Shown: in pieces, positions 17,010 through 27,378 of the stretch
Layout of the letters: the number at the start of each line of letters is the position of its first letter
Position numbering within the stretch: position 1 is the stretch's first letter
From: Clostridium sp.
GTDB lineage: Bacteria > Bacillota > Clostridia > Lachnospirales > Lachnospiraceae
Assembly (NCBI GenBank): GCA_016302185.1
Contig: JAEDOC010000001.1
Span: forward strand, 1-51,047
DNA: 51,047 nt
Reading direction: 5' to 3'
Program-made: the position numbers and the translations under genes
Notes under the pieces: generated by a model
Seen by the model: the letters and a program-made list of their open reading frames with translations, nothing else
What the model was told of the DNA's origin: nothing
Database searches by the model: none

Positions 17010-17645
17010 ATGAGGATGGCACAAATGAGAAACACACCCCGTGTGATTACAAAGGAAGATAGAGAGGCATGCCTTCGGCAGCTGGAGGAGGAGAATCCGG
17101 GGTATTTAGAGATGGAAGAGAGACTTCGGATGATTGTCCGGATTCTGACGGGGGTCCGGATCCTGTACAGTATTTTTTATCTGGCCATGTCGCTTCTGTA
17201 TGAGATGCCGCTGATCAACGCGGTGGTCAATTTAATCAGTCCTTTCTTTTTTTATGTCTGGTACAGCTATATGCTGCAGTCCGGAAGAATGATTGCGGTT
17301 TTCATGCTGCTGTTCCGGACCGGAAGCATTATTTATGGAGGCGTCTCCCTTCTGGACATGAGCTTCTGGCTGCCGTACCCGCTGATTTTTCTGCTGACGC
17401 TGGCAATCCTCATGGAGTTTACGGAATCTGTGTTTTGTATTTATGTCCTGTTTCATTCGGATGCGGCTCAGGCCATACGGCTGAACCGGGAGCTTGAACG
17501 CCGGCTGCAGGCAGGGGTGGTGGCACCGGGAAAGCTGGAACAGATGGCGGCATATCGGAATGCGTGTGACGGAGAGGAGGACATGAATCGGGAGGAACCG
17601 GAAGAAAAAGAGACCGGAAAAAACAGTGAGGAAGAACAGGCGTAA
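17010..17645 (+). CDS. Small polytopic membrane protein, unknown function
   Basis: The product is 211 residues. About four membrane helices lie between residues 45 and 155 (ILTGVRILYSIFYLAMSLLY, NAVVNLISPFFFYVWYSYML, MIAVFMLLFRTGSIIYG, LPYPLIFLLTLAILMEF). The C-terminal ~60 residues are hydrophilic and very acidic (EEDMNREEPEEKETGKNSEEEQA). I do not recognise a family. The ATG at 17010 follows AAAGGAA by 12 bases; ATG 17016 is an alternative. It follows the adenosyltransferase gene by 53 bp on the same strand. No functional link is visible. Confidence 0.75.
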   Translation: MRMAQMRNTPRVITKEDREACLRQLEEENPGYLEMEERLRMIVRILTGVRILYSIFYLAMSLLYEMPLINAVVNLISPFFFYVWYSYMLQSGRMIAVFMLLFRTGSIIYGGVSLLDMSFWLPYPLIFLLTLAILMEFTESVFCIYVLFHSDAAQAIRLNRELERRLQAGVVAPGKLEQMAAYRNACDGEEDMNREEPEEKETGKNSEEEQA

Positions 17646-17652
17646 ATAATCC

Positions 17653-17681
17653 TTGATTTTTCCACCGGCCTCTGCTAAAGT
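17653..17681 (+). promoter_or_regulatory. Promoter of the DUF1292 gene
   Basis: TTGATT (17653-17658) and TAAAGT (17676-17681) are spaced by 17 bases, and TGC precedes the -10 box as an extended element. Confidence 0.6.
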
Positions 17682-17717
17682 GTAGATAGAAAAAATGACC
17701 AAAGAAAGAGGTATCTT

Positions 17718-18053
17718 ATGGCAGAAGAAAAGAATTTAACTCCGGACGAGATGGACGGTGAAGAGATGACAGTGACGCTGACTCTGGATGACGGCAAGGA
17801 ACTGGAATGTGTTGTACTTACCATTTTCCCGGCAGGCGATAAGGAGTATATTGCCCTGCTTCCGATTGAGGATGAAGAAGCGGAGGACGGAGAGGTATAC
17901 CTGTACCGCTACACAGAGGATGAGGATGGACAGCCGAATCTGGAGAATATCGAGGATGATGATGAGTACGAGATCGTTGCCGATGCGTTCGATGAGCTTC
18001 TGGATGAGCAGGAGTATGATGAACTGGTCGGAGAAGACGAACTGGATGATTAA
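17718..18053 (+). CDS. DUF1292 family protein
   Basis: The product is 111 residues, extremely acidic (many Glu/Asp, for example ENIEDDDEYEIVADAFDEL and the ending LVGEDELDD). The central pattern MTVTLTLDDGKELECVVLTIFPAGDKEYIALLPI is the DUF1292 signature. The family is widespread in Firmicutes, often near yrrK/yrzL-type genes, and its function is not known. It has its own promoter and terminator, so it appears monocistronic. ATG 17718 follows AAAGAGGT. Confidence 0.9.
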   Translation: MAEEKNLTPDEMDGEEMTVTLTLDDGKELECVVLTIFPAGDKEYIALLPIEDEEAEDGEVYLYRYTEDEDGQPNLENIEDDDEYEIVADAFDELLDEQEYDELVGEDELDD

Positions 18054-18065
18054 TCTGTAACATAA

Positions 18066-18094
18066 GAGGTCCTTCCTTTGGAAGGGCCTTTTTC
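18066..18094 (+). terminator. Terminator after the DUF1292 gene
   Basis: GGTCCTTCC (18068-18076) pairs with GGAAGGGCC (18080-18088), with one G-U pair, over a TTT loop, and TTTTT follows. Confidence 0.88.
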
Positions 18095-18151
18095 CGTTAT
18101 AAAAGAGTTTGCTGGGGTAAGGAAACGATTTGAATAAAATGGAGAAAGAGC

Positions 18152-21100
18152 ATGTCATTACAGTTTATTATCGGTGGCTCCGGTGCGGGAAAAACCAGAA
18201 GGCTTTATGAGGATCTGATCCGGCAATCCATAGAGCAGCCGGAAGGCCGCTATTTTGCGCTGGTACCGGAACAGTTTACTATGCAGACACAGAAAGAGAT
18301 CGTGGAGCTTCATCCCAGACACGGAGTTATGAATATTGATATTGTCAGCTTTGAGCGGCTGGCCTACCGTGTCTTTGAGGAGCTGGCGGTGGAACAGCTG
18401 GCGGTTCTGGATGATTGCGGAAAGTCCATGGTGCTGCGAAAGGTGGCTTCGGGCGTGAAAAAGGATCTGAAGCTTTTTGGAAGTCATTTAGAGAAGGCAG
18501 GTTTTATCAGTGAACTGAAGTCCATGCTTTCGGAGTTTTTCCAGTACGGAATTACCGGAGAACGGCTATTGGAGCTTTCAAAGGAGGCGGAGAGCCCGCT
18601 GCTTCGGCAGAAACTTTCGGACATGCAGGTGCTCTACCAGGCGTTCCAGGAGTATACGGGAGAGAAGATGATTGCCAAGGAAGAGCTTCTGGAGCTTCTC
18701 TGCCGCCGTCTTCCGGAATCGGAGCTGGTGAAGAACAGTGTGGTAACCCTGGATGGCTATACGGGCTTTACACCGGTACAGTATCAGCTTCTGGAGCTTC
18801 TGTTTAAGCACTGCAAAAAGGTAACGGTGACAGTGACCATGGATCCGGAAGAGGAACCGTACCGGGAGGGAAGGGAGGAGCATATCTTTCATATGAGCCG
18901 CCATACGATCTGTAAGCTTATTGATCTGGCGGCAGCGGCCGGCTGTAAAAGAGAGGAGGATATTCTTCTTCCTTCGGCGCAGAACCAGAGATTCGGGAAC
19001 AGCCCGGAGCTTCTTTTTATTGAACAGAATCTGTTCCGTTTTTCCGGAAAGAAACAGGTATGGACGAAGCCGTCCGAGTGTCTGGTTCTGGCACAGACAG
19101 CGTCTCCGTTAAAAGAGGTGCAGTACCTGTGCGGGGAGATCTGCCGCCTGGTTCGGGAAGAGGGCTACCGTTACCGTGAGATCGCAGTGATTACCGGAGA
19201 TCTGGAGACGTATTCCAGGGAAGTAATTCGTCAGTTTGGGGAGAATCAGATTCCCTGTTTTCTGGATCAGAAAAAAAATATTCTGGGCAATCCCATGGTG
19301 GAGCTTCTCAGAGCGGCGCTGGAGCTTCTGGGAGAGAATTTTTCTTATGAGGCGATGTTTCGCTATGTGAAGACCGGTCTGGCGCTGCCCCTTGCACCGG
19401 AGACCTACGACAAGAAGAGGGAGCAGGAGCTGATAGGCCGGATGGAGAATTATGTGCTGGCCCTTGGGATTCGCGGATGGAAGCGATGGTCTGAGCCCTG
19501 GGAGGAGGTGTACCGTGGAGCGGAGCTTCTGAACCTTGCGGAGCTGAATGCCTTTCGGGAGGCGGTTCTGGCGCCGCTGATTCCTCTGAAGGAGATATTT
19601 TCCCGCAGAAATATTACCGTACGGGAGCGAACAGAGGCTCTGGTGCATTTTCTGGAAATGCTGCAGATGGAGGAAAAGCTGCGTCTGTATGAGCAGCAGT
19701 TTCGTGAGGAGGGAGAAGTAAGCCTGGAAAAGGAATTCAGCCAGGTTTACGGACTGGTGATGGATCTGTTTGACAGGATCACGGCTCTTCTTGGGGAGGA
19801 ACAGACCGGACGGAAAGAATATACAGAGATTCTGGATGCCGGCTTTGCTGAGATTAAGGTAGGACTGATCCCGGCAGTAGTGGATCGGGTCGTAGTGGGT
19901 GATATCACAAGGACCCGTCTTCCTGAGATCCGCGTTCTCTTTTTTATTGGTGTCAATGACGGAATAGTGCCTTCCGTCTCGGGGCGTGGAGGTATCCTGT
20001 CCGAGGCAGAGCGCAGAAGCTTGAAGAGTTGTCATGTGGAGTTGGCGCCAACCGCCAGGGAAGAGAGCTTTCTGCAGCGTTTTTACCTTTATCTGGCCTT
20101 AACAAGGCCGTCGGATCGTCTCTATCTGTCTTGGTCGCTTCTGTCGGCGGACGGAAAGAGCAGAAAACCCTCCTCCCTGATAGGACAGCTGAGAACCCTG
20201 TTTCCTGACAAGGAGATCGTGGTTCCCAGGGAGGAGCAGCTGGCTGCCTGGTCCCTTCCTCTGGGACTTGAGTGGGTGCTGGAAGGCATGAAGGAGTATG
20301 AGACGCAGAAGGAAAAGCCGGAGTTTCTGGAGCTGTACCGATACCTGCTTCATTCGAAGGAGTATGGCGAAGAGATCCGGCATCTGCTGGACGCGGCCTT
20401 CTATTCCTATGAGGATCGGGGGATCGGACGGACTGCGGCGAAGGAGATCTACGGAACGATTCTTCGGGGAAGCATCACGCGGATGGAGCTGTACGCGGCC
20501 TGTGCCTATGCCCATTTTCTGGCTTATGGACTGGAGCTTAACAGGCGTCCGGTGTACGAGCTGGAGGCTTCGGATATCGGCAATCTGTTCCATGGGGCTA
20601 TTGATCTCTATTTTCAGCGGATGAAGGAAGAAAACCGTTCTTTTTCCGGGATCTCTGAAACGGATCGAAAGCAGCTGGTTGCGGAATGCGTCTCGGCGGT
20701 AACATCAGAGTATGGAAATACGATTATGAAGAGCTCCGGCCGTAATCAGTATCTGGAGAAAAAGGTGCTGCGTATTACGGACCGGACCATCTGGGCGCTG
20801 ACAGAGCAGCTGAAGAAGGGTGATTTTGAGCCGTCCGGCTTTGAAGTTACCTTTTCCCCGGCGGATAACCTGCGGGCAATGAAGATTCCTCTGTCACAGA
20901 ATGAGGCCATCCACCTGCGGGGACGGATCGACCGGATCGATCTCTGTGAGGACGGAGATCTGCTGTATGTCAAGATTATTGATTATAAAACAGGAAAAAC
21001 GAAATTTGATGTGACCGATCTGTATCACGGGCTGCAACTGCAGCTGGTGGTCTATATGGATGCGGCTGTGGAAAAGGTACAGCGCCAGGTTCCGGAAAAA

Positions 21101-21631
21101 AAGGTGGTTCCGGCAGGATTGTTCTATTATAACATCGAGGATCCGATGGCGGATCGGAAACCGAAAGAGGATCCGGAGGAGACCAGGGCTGAGATACTGA
21201 AACAGCTTCGGATGAACGGCCTGGTTAACGGGCGTCCCGAGGCTCTGGGCCATCTGGATCACCGTCTGGCTCCGGGAGAGGGAGGTACGGTGGATTCCAC
21301 AGTGGTGCCTGTTTCCCTGAAAAATGAAGAGATTGTGGAACGGAAGTCCTCTGTGGCAGGTGAGGCGAGATTTGCGGCACTTGGTTCTTTTGTCCACCGG
21401 AAGCTTACGGAAATGGGCCGGGAGATTCTGGACGGCTGTATCTCGGTGTCCCCTTATAAGGATGGCACCAGGACTGCCTGCGATTACTGCCCGTACCACA
21501 GTGTCTGCGGTTTTGATGCCAAAACGGACGGGTTCCGTTTCCGGCGGTTTGATTCTTTAAGCCCGGAGGAGATTTGGGCGGAGATCGATCAGCGTGTTGA
21601 AGAAAAAGGAGGAGAGGAAGGGTGGCAGTGA
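18152..21631 (+). CDS. addB: ATP-dependent helicase/deoxyribonuclease subunit B (AddB)
   Basis: The product is 1159 residues, the normal AddB size. It carries the N-terminal Walker A-like motif IIGGSGAGKTRRLYEDL and the AddB pattern FALVPEQFTMQTQKEI. The C-terminal nuclease domain has the IDYKTGKTKFD motif and an iron-sulfur cluster set, Cys784, Cys1110, Cys1113 and Cys1119 (CDYCPYHSVC), as in Bacillus AddB. With AddA it resects double-strand breaks and recognises Chi before loading RecA. The ATG at 18152 follows GGAGAAAGAG. Its last 10 bases overlap the start of addA, so the two are translationally coupled. Confidence 0.97.
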   Translation: MSLQFIIGGSGAGKTRRLYEDLIRQSIEQPEGRYFALVPEQFTMQTQKEIVELHPRHGVMNIDIVSFERLAYRVFEELAVEQLAVLDDCGKSMVLRKVASGVKKDLKLFGSHLEKAGFISELKSMLSEFFQYGITGERLLELSKEAESPLLRQKLSDMQVLYQAFQEYTGEKMIAKEELLELLCRRLPESELVKNSVVTLDGYTGFTPVQYQLLELLFKHCKKVTVTVTMDPEEEPYREGREEHIFHMSRHTICKLIDLAAAAGCKREEDILLPSAQNQRFGNSPELLFIEQNLFRFSGKKQVWTKPSECLVLAQTASPLKEVQYLCGEICRLVREEGYRYREIAVITGDLETYSREVIRQFGENQIPCFLDQKKNILGNPMVELLRAALELLGENFSYEAMFRYVKTGLALPLAPETYDKKREQELIGRMENYVLALGIRGWKRWSEPWEEVYRGAELLNLAELNAFREAVLAPLIPLKEIFSRRNITVRERTEALVHFLEMLQMEEKLRLYEQQFREEGEVSLEKEFSQVYGLVMDLFDRITALLGEEQTGRKEYTEILDAGFAEIKVGLIPAVVDRVVVGDITRTRLPEIRVLFFIGVNDGIVPSVSGRGGILSEAERRSLKSCHVELAPTAREESFLQRFYLYLALTRPSDRLYLSWSLLSADGKSRKPSSLIGQLRTLFPDKEIVVPREEQLAAWSLPLGLEWVLEGMKEYETQKEKPEFLELYRYLLHSKEYGEEIRHLLDAAFYSYEDRGIGRTAAKEIYGTILRGSITRMELYAACAYAHFLAYGLELNRRPVYELEASDIGNLFHGAIDLYFQRMKEENRSFSGISETDRKQLVAECVSAVTSEYGNTIMKSSGRNQYLEKKVLRITDRTIWALTEQLKKGDFEPSGFEVTFSPADNLRAMKIPLSQNEAIHLRGRIDRIDLCEDGDLLYVKIIDYKTGKTKFDVTDLYHGLQLQLVVYMDAAVEKVQRQVPEKKVVPAGLFYYNIEDPMADRKPKEDPEETRAEILKQLRMNGLVNGRPEALGHLDHRLAPGEGGTVDSTVVPVSLKNEEIVERKSSVAGEARFAALGSFVHRKLTEMGREILDGCISVSPYKDGTRTACDYCPYHSVCGFDAKTDGFRFRRFDSLSPEEIWAEIDQRVEEKGGEEGWQ

Positions 21632-24600
21632 CATGGACCAGGGAACAGCTGGCGGTGATTGAGAGCCGGAACCGGAGTCTTCTGGTCTCTGCGGCAGCGG
21701 GAAGCGGAAAGACGGCAGTGCTGGTAGAACGGATGATTCGGATGATTACGGAAGGAGAACATCCGATGGATATCGACCGCCTTCTGGTGATGACCTTCAC
21801 CCGGGCGGCGGCATCGGAGATGCGGGAGCGGATTCAGGCAGCGATTGAGAAAAAGCTTCTGGAACAGCCGGAAAACCATCATCTGCAGCAGCAGGCAGTG
21901 CTGGTGGAATTTGCGCAGATTACCACCATTGACAGCTTCTGCCTTCATCTTCTGCGGGAGCACTTTGACCGTCTGGACATTGATCCTGCATTCCGGATCG
22001 GAGATGAGGGAGAAATGCTTCTGATGCGGACGGATGTTCTTAGAGATTTGACGGAGGAATATTACCAGGCAGCAGACGGTCGATTTGAACGATTTGTGGA
22101 TACGTACGCCGTGGGAAAGGCGGACGGCGGAATCGAGGATCTGATTCTTAAAGTGTATACCTTTGCGCAGAGCAATCCCTGGCCGAAGGAATGGCTGCAG
22201 CGATGTCGAAAAGAGGCGGAAAGCAGTACGCTGGAGGAACTGCAGCAGACGGAATGGATGCGTTTTTTACTGAAGGATGCGGCGATGCAGGCGGAGGAAT
22301 GGAAATGGCAGCTGACCGAAGCGATTGCATTGTGCAGAGAGGAGAACGGGCCGGAGCCCTATCTTCCCATGCTTCTGGAGGATCTGGCCGGCGTGGAACG
22401 AATCCTGTCTGCCGTAACCTCCTACGAGGATTTCAGCGGAGCGCTGGAACGAATGGAGTTTTCCCGCCTGGCAGCGATACGAGGAAAAAACAGTACAGTG
22501 GATCCGGAAAAAAAGGATGCGGTGGCAGAATGCCGCAAACGCATTAAAAAAGCAGTGGAGAAGATGAAGGAGGATTATGTCTTCGAGTCACCGGAACGGG
22601 TGCTTTCGGATCTGGAACAAAGCCGGGACGGGATTCTGATGCTTTTAGAACTGGCAGAGGAATTCGAACATCGTTTCCAGGAGAAAAAGAAAGAAAAACG
22701 GGTGGTGGATTTTAACGATCTGGAGCATTTTGCGCTGGAGATTCTGACGGAAGGAGAGAAGCATCTGCCGGGGCCGGTGGCAGATGAGCTGAGCCGGCAG
22801 TATGATGAGATTCTGGTGGATGAGTACCAGGACAGCAATCTGGTGCAGGAGACGCTGGTGCAATGCATCTGCCGGGAGCGGTTCGGCACCCCAAACGTAT
22901 TTATGGTGGGAGACGTAAAGCAGAGCATCTATAAATTCCGTCTGGCCAGGCCAGAGCTGTTTCTGGAAAAATACCATTCCTATACAGAGGAGGAGAGTTG
23001 TCATCAGAAAATCGAGCTGCACCGGAATTTCCGAAGCCGGGAAATGGTTCTCTCCTGTATCAATGATGTATTCTACCGGATTATGACGGAAAAGCTGGGC
23101 AATATCGAATACACGGAGGAAACCGCCCTGTATCCCGGCGCAGTCTTTGAGCCGAGAGAAGGGGAAGAAGAGCTGCGGCCTGAGCTGCTTCTGATGGATG
23201 TCTCCCAGGAGACCCTGCAGGAGCTGGATGAGGATGTGTCTGATTATACCGCAAGAGAGATGGAGGCAGGGATGATCGCCGCGAGGATCCGGGAGATGAC
23301 GGATGCGGACACCGGAATCACTGTGTGGGATAAGGAGACAGAAGCGTACCGGAAGGCCTGCTATGGAGACATTGTAATTCTGCTGCGCAGTGTGTCCGGC
23401 TGGGCGGAGACCTTCACGGAGGTGCTGTCCCGGCAGGGAATCCCGGCCTATGCGGAGTCCAGGACCGGATATTTTGATACGGTAGAGGTGGAAACTGTAC
23501 TGAATCTGCTGTCTGTGATCGATAATCCCATGCAGGATATCCCATTGGCGTCGGTGTTAAAGGCACCGTTTGCCGGGCTGAGCGATGAAGAGCTGGCCCA
23601 TATCACGGCCTTTTATCGCCGTCAGACAGAGGCAAAGCAGGAGACAGGACTCTATGCGGCGGTAACGGAGTATGTGAAGAAAGAAGAGACAGAGACAAAA
23701 GAGGCAGAAAAGGAAGAGAGTGCGGGTCAGATCGACAGGGATCCGGAAACAGTTCATCGTCTTCAGCGGATTTTGAAGCTGCTTTCTGAACTAAGGAATT
23801 GTGCGGTGTATCTTCCCATGCATGAACTGCTCTATCGTATCTATGACCGAACCGGATATTACCATTATGTGACGGCTCTGCCGGGAGGAGAGGTGCGCCG
23901 TGCCAACCTGGATATGCTGGTGGAGAAAGCGGCGGCCTACGAGGCCACCAGCTATCGGGGCGTATTCCATTTTATCCGTTATATTGAAAAATTAAAGAAA
24001 TACAACACAGATTTCGGGGAAGCTTCCGTATCGGAGGATCAGGGTAATACGGTCCGGATTCTCAGTATCCATAAGAGCAAGGGCCTGGAATTCCCTATTG
24101 TCTTTGTGGCAGGGCTGGGAAAGCAGTTTAATAAGCAGGATACCAGAGGGGCGATGCTGATTGACGCGGATTTGGGAATCGGCACCGATTATCTGGATGT
24201 GGAGAAACGGCTGAAGGGGCCGACTTTGAAGAAAAATGTGATGAAACGGCGGATGGAGCTGGATGCGCTGGGAGAAGAACTGAGAGTGCTCTATGTGGCG
24301 ATGACGCGGGCGAAGGAAAAGCTGATCCTGACGGCAGCGATAAAAAATCTGCCGGAACGACTGGAGAAATACCGCCATATTACTCTGGAAAACGGTCAGG
24401 TGCCATATACGCTGTTAACCACAGCCTCGGGGTATCTGGACTGGATTCTCATGAGTATGGCGCAGGGAAGTGTCAGAATCGATGTCCGGGAAGAGACAGC
24501 TGCAGGGCAGCTGGGACGTGAAATTGGGGATCAACTGCAGAAAAAAGCAAGGAAAGAGGAACTTCTTTCTATCGGAGAAGAGGAGGTATTTGCGCCTGAG

Positions 24601-25311
24601 TTTCGACAGAAGCTGGAAGCTTCCCATTCTTTCTCCTATCCCTGGAAGGCGGATATGGTGTTAAATACCAAAATGTCGGTTTCTGATTTAAAGAAAGCGG
24701 GGATGGAGGAAACACTGGAGGAAACAGTTCTGCTGCTGCCCACGATTCCTGCCTTTATGGAAGGACAAGGAGAACCGCTGCAGGGAGCATCACGCGGTAC
24801 GGCATATCACCGGGCGCTGGAGCTTCTGGATTTTACCTTTGGAGGAGCTTTGACAGAAGGGGCAGTGACGGAAGAACTTGTAAGCGCATCTCTTTCAGCC
24901 TTTGTACAGGAAGGCAGGCTGGCGAAAGAGGCGGCAGACAGCATTCAGGCTTCTGATCTGGTAAGATTCCTGAACAGCAGCCTTGGGCTTCGGATGCGCA
25001 GGGCAGCCGGGAAAGGCTGCCTGAAGAAGGAAAAACAGTTCGTGATTGGAATTCCGGCCCGGGAGATGGGAGATTGGGATTCCGGGGAGCGGATTCTGAT
25101 TCAGGGTATCATCGATGCTTTCTTTGAAGAAGACGGGGCGCTGATTCTGGTGGATTATAAGACGGATTATGTGACGGAAGGAGAGACGCTGAAAAAGCGG
25201 TATCAGACACAGCTGGAGTATTACCGGAGAGCGTTAGAGCAGATGACCGGGAAAAACGTGAAGGAGAGTTTCCTGTATTCCTTCCGGGTAGGGCTGGTTC
25301 CCATGGATTGA
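21622..25311 (+). CDS. addA: ATP-dependent helicase/nuclease subunit A (AddA)
   Basis: The product is 1229 residues. UvrD-type helicase motifs are seen: Walker A SAAAGSGKTAVL (~24-35), LLVMTFTRAAASEMRERI, ILVDEYQDSN, GDVKQSIYKFRLARPELF, SIHKSKGLEFPIVFV and VLYVAMTRAKEKL. The C-terminal nuclease domain carries ILVDYKTDYV. AddA is the 3'-5' helicase and nuclease subunit partnering AddB. A GTG at 21622 is used, after GGAGAGGAAGG and inside the end of addB; GTG 21628 is a second option. No terminator is obvious before the next promoter. Confidence 0.97.
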   Translation: MAVTWTREQLAVIESRNRSLLVSAAAGSGKTAVLVERMIRMITEGEHPMDIDRLLVMTFTRAAASEMRERIQAAIEKKLLEQPENHHLQQQAVLVEFAQITTIDSFCLHLLREHFDRLDIDPAFRIGDEGEMLLMRTDVLRDLTEEYYQAADGRFERFVDTYAVGKADGGIEDLILKVYTFAQSNPWPKEWLQRCRKEAESSTLEELQQTEWMRFLLKDAAMQAEEWKWQLTEAIALCREENGPEPYLPMLLEDLAGVERILSAVTSYEDFSGALERMEFSRLAAIRGKNSTVDPEKKDAVAECRKRIKKAVEKMKEDYVFESPERVLSDLEQSRDGILMLLELAEEFEHRFQEKKKEKRVVDFNDLEHFALEILTEGEKHLPGPVADELSRQYDEILVDEYQDSNLVQETLVQCICRERFGTPNVFMVGDVKQSIYKFRLARPELFLEKYHSYTEEESCHQKIELHRNFRSREMVLSCINDVFYRIMTEKLGNIEYTEETALYPGAVFEPREGEEELRPELLLMDVSQETLQELDEDVSDYTAREMEAGMIAARIREMTDADTGITVWDKETEAYRKACYGDIVILLRSVSGWAETFTEVLSRQGIPAYAESRTGYFDTVEVETVLNLLSVIDNPMQDIPLASVLKAPFAGLSDEELAHITAFYRRQTEAKQETGLYAAVTEYVKKEETETKEAEKEESAGQIDRDPETVHRLQRILKLLSELRNCAVYLPMHELLYRIYDRTGYYHYVTALPGGEVRRANLDMLVEKAAAYEATSYRGVFHFIRYIEKLKKYNTDFGEASVSEDQGNTVRILSIHKSKGLEFPIVFVAGLGKQFNKQDTRGAMLIDADLGIGTDYLDVEKRLKGPTLKKNVMKRRMELDALGEELRVLYVAMTRAKEKLILTAAIKNLPERLEKYRHITLENGQVPYTLLTTASGYLDWILMSMAQGSVRIDVREETAAGQLGREIGDQLQKKARKEELLSIGEEEVFAPEFRQKLEASHSFSYPWKADMVLNTKMSVSDLKKAGMEETLEETVLLLPTIPAFMEGQGEPLQGASRGTAYHRALELLDFTFGGALTEGAVTEELVSASLSAFVQEGRLAKEAADSIQASDLVRFLNSSLGLRMRRAAGKGCLKKEKQFVIGIPAREMGDWDSGERILIQGIIDAFFEEDGALILVDYKTDYVTEGETLKKRYQTQLEYYRRALEQMTGKNVKESFLYSFRVGLVPMD

Positions 25312-25352
25312 TTTCCTTTTTCTTACGTTTCCTTTAATTCTTTGTCCTTTTT

Positions 25353-25381
25353 TTGACAAGGCCTGAAAAACAGGGTACACT
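25353..25381 (+). promoter_or_regulatory. Strong promoter of the DUF3298-like lipoprotein gene
   Basis: TTGACA (25353-25358) and TACACT (25376-25381) are spaced by 17 bases, 41 bases before the start codon. Confidence 0.8.
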
Positions 25382-25421
25382 GTTAAAGAAGATTTTTTGC
25401 AAATATAAGGAGTGTCATAGG

Positions 25422-27299
25422 ATGAAGAAGAAAAGAACAGAGAGAAACGGCATGGCGCGCATGACAGTGCTGATGACATCTCTGGCGCTTCTGACCGTTC
25501 CGGTGGTTCTGTCCGGCTGCCGGAAGGCAGAGCCGGTGGAGTCTTCCTCGGTGGAGGCAGGTACGGAGGCGAAGGAGAGTAAAGCCGAAGAGCCGGAGAA
25601 GATGGACTGGAAGGAAGCGACGGCGACGGCCGAGGGAAGTGCCAACCGGATGGTGGAATCCGGAGGTCATCTGTTTTTTAAATATAAGAACGGAATTTAC
25701 AAGATTGACGAGAAGACAGAGGCGCTGACCCTTCTGCGTGAATTCGAAGACGGGGAGGAGAACGGAAGCTTCTGGGTGTACCGGGGCGGCCTCTACTATG
25801 ATGTCAGTGTATCCGGAACCCAGGGCGAGAGCAGCTTTTTCGGACTTTACCGGATGGATCTGGAGATGGGAACGGAGGAGCATCTGTCTGATCTGATGGC
25901 ATTGCCGACAGAGATTTACGCATCGGAGGATAAGCTGTATATCCGCGGCTATGATATGAATATTGTATATGCGCTGGATAACGATGGGAAAACCAAGGGC
26001 GAGCTGTCTCCGACGGAGACGGTATACAGCCAGATTCCGGATGACTGCCGGGAATTATTCTTCGGAGTACTGCCTTACTATCTGGATCATTGCGGCTATA
26101 TGCCGGTGCAGAATGATACCTGTCTGGTGATTGCGGACACGGACGGAAGCAATCCACGGGAAGTGACGGAGGTGACCAATACTTCCTCGGTTTTATTTGC
26201 GGAGAACTGTTTTTTTGCCGTGTTCAGCGACGGCAGCGGGAATACCCAGTGCTGGCGTTATGAGGCGGATTCCCTGGAGAAGACGCTGGTGTTTGAATCC
26301 TCGGGCAATCCGCAGCCGGTACAGTACCGGGACGGTGTACTCTATTATATGGAGTACCGGGATTCTGAACTTGTAACCGGGGATACAGCATTTTATCAGA
26401 TAGCGGCCGATCGGAAGACAGCGGGAACCAGCGAGCCGAAAGAGATCATGACCATGAAGGAAGAGCCGGGAATGACAGGGGAATATACGTATTACGGTAA
26501 TTTCTATGCATCCGGTACCTGTGTCTATGGTCAGCAGCTCTCTGATTACGGCGTGTATATCGGAAAAGAAGAGGTGGGACAGGAGGAACCGTCCCTGTTA
26601 CAGCCGGCACTGTTCCAGTCTCCGATTCTGAAGCTGGGGCATGTGGAAGGGGAGCATGAGGAAATCTCCTGTGCCTGCGGGGCTTATACAGCAGTAGAAC
26701 TGTATACGGAAAAGATGGTATTTGAAGGGGATGGAGAAGCTGTGGAGGCAATGAACCGGACTATGGAAGAACGAAGGCAGCAGATAATTCAGTCTGCCGG
26801 TTCCAATTTGTCCGCAGAAGACGAGGAGTGGATCCATCAGCAGGCAGAGAGGAGCCGCTCCAATACCCTGACTTATGTCATTGACGGAAGTGAGGGAATT
26901 ACGTACTGCAGTGACCGGTATTTAAGCATTATGGCCAGCGGGTATGAATATACCGGAGGTGCCCATGGAATGCCGTTTCGGGAATATTTTGTTTTTGATC
27001 GGGAAACCGGAGCAAGGCTGGCACTCTCTGATATTGTAGAGACCCCGGTGGAGGAGCTTCAGGAGAAGGTGGGGGCAGCCTTCCGGGCGCTGGCGGAGAA
27101 AACTAACTTTGCCTTTGAATCGCCGGAGGATCTGGAACACACCGTTTCTGACGATGTAAGCTATGAAAGTCCGTTTTTCTTAACGGAAGCGGGTATTGCA
27201 TTCTACTATGATCCTTACGTGATTGCCTCCTATGCGGAGGGCTTTCCACAGGTGGTGATTCCCTATGAGGAGCTGGAGCTGAAGATTGCCTTACAATAG
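25422..27299 (+). CDS. Lipoprotein with C-terminal DUF3298/RsiV-like domain
   Basis: The product is 625 residues. A signal peptide ends with the lipobox LSGC, placing the lipidated Cys at 33. An acidic linker follows. Residues ~65-400 contain repeated beta-strand patterns of the kind found in DUF5050-like propeller domains. The C-terminal ~200 residues (TYVIDGSEGITYCSDRYLSIMASGYEYTGGAHG onward, read in parts) resemble the DUF4163/DUF3298 module of RsiV and PdaC, and the YTGGAHG motif is clear. RsiV binds lysozyme, so a cell-surface sensing or binding role is possible but not shown; no sigma factor is adjacent. The ATG at 25422 follows AAGGAGTG. It has its own promoter. Confidence 0.8.
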   Translation: MKKKRTERNGMARMTVLMTSLALLTVPVVLSGCRKAEPVESSSVEAGTEAKESKAEEPEKMDWKEATATAEGSANRMVESGGHLFFKYKNGIYKIDEKTEALTLLREFEDGEENGSFWVYRGGLYYDVSVSGTQGESSFFGLYRMDLEMGTEEHLSDLMALPTEIYASEDKLYIRGYDMNIVYALDNDGKTKGELSPTETVYSQIPDDCRELFFGVLPYYLDHCGYMPVQNDTCLVIADTDGSNPREVTEVTNTSSVLFAENCFFAVFSDGSGNTQCWRYEADSLEKTLVFESSGNPQPVQYRDGVLYYMEYRDSELVTGDTAFYQIAADRKTAGTSEPKEIMTMKEEPGMTGEYTYYGNFYASGTCVYGQQLSDYGVYIGKEEVGQEEPSLLQPALFQSPILKLGHVEGEHEEISCACGAYTAVELYTEKMVFEGDGEAVEAMNRTMEERRQQIIQSAGSNLSAEDEEWIHQQAERSRSNTLTYVIDGSEGITYCSDRYLSIMASGYEYTGGAHGMPFREYFVFDRETGARLALSDIVETPVEELQEKVGAAFRALAEKTNFAFESPEDLEHTVSDDVSYESPFFLTEAGIAFYYDPYVIASYAEGFPQVVIPYEELELKIALQ

Positions 27300-27306
27300 A
27301 TGAGGA

Positions 27307-27335
27307 TTGATTTCTGCGAAGGATTTGAGTATAAT
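27307..27335 (+). promoter_or_regulatory. Promoter of the cupin gene
   Basis: TTGATT (27307-27312) and a consensus TATAAT (27330-27335) are spaced by 17 bases, about 44 bases before the start codon. Confidence 0.8.
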
Positions 27336-27378
27336 ATTTTTTAGACAAACAGAACATTTCAATGACAGGAGGCAGGAG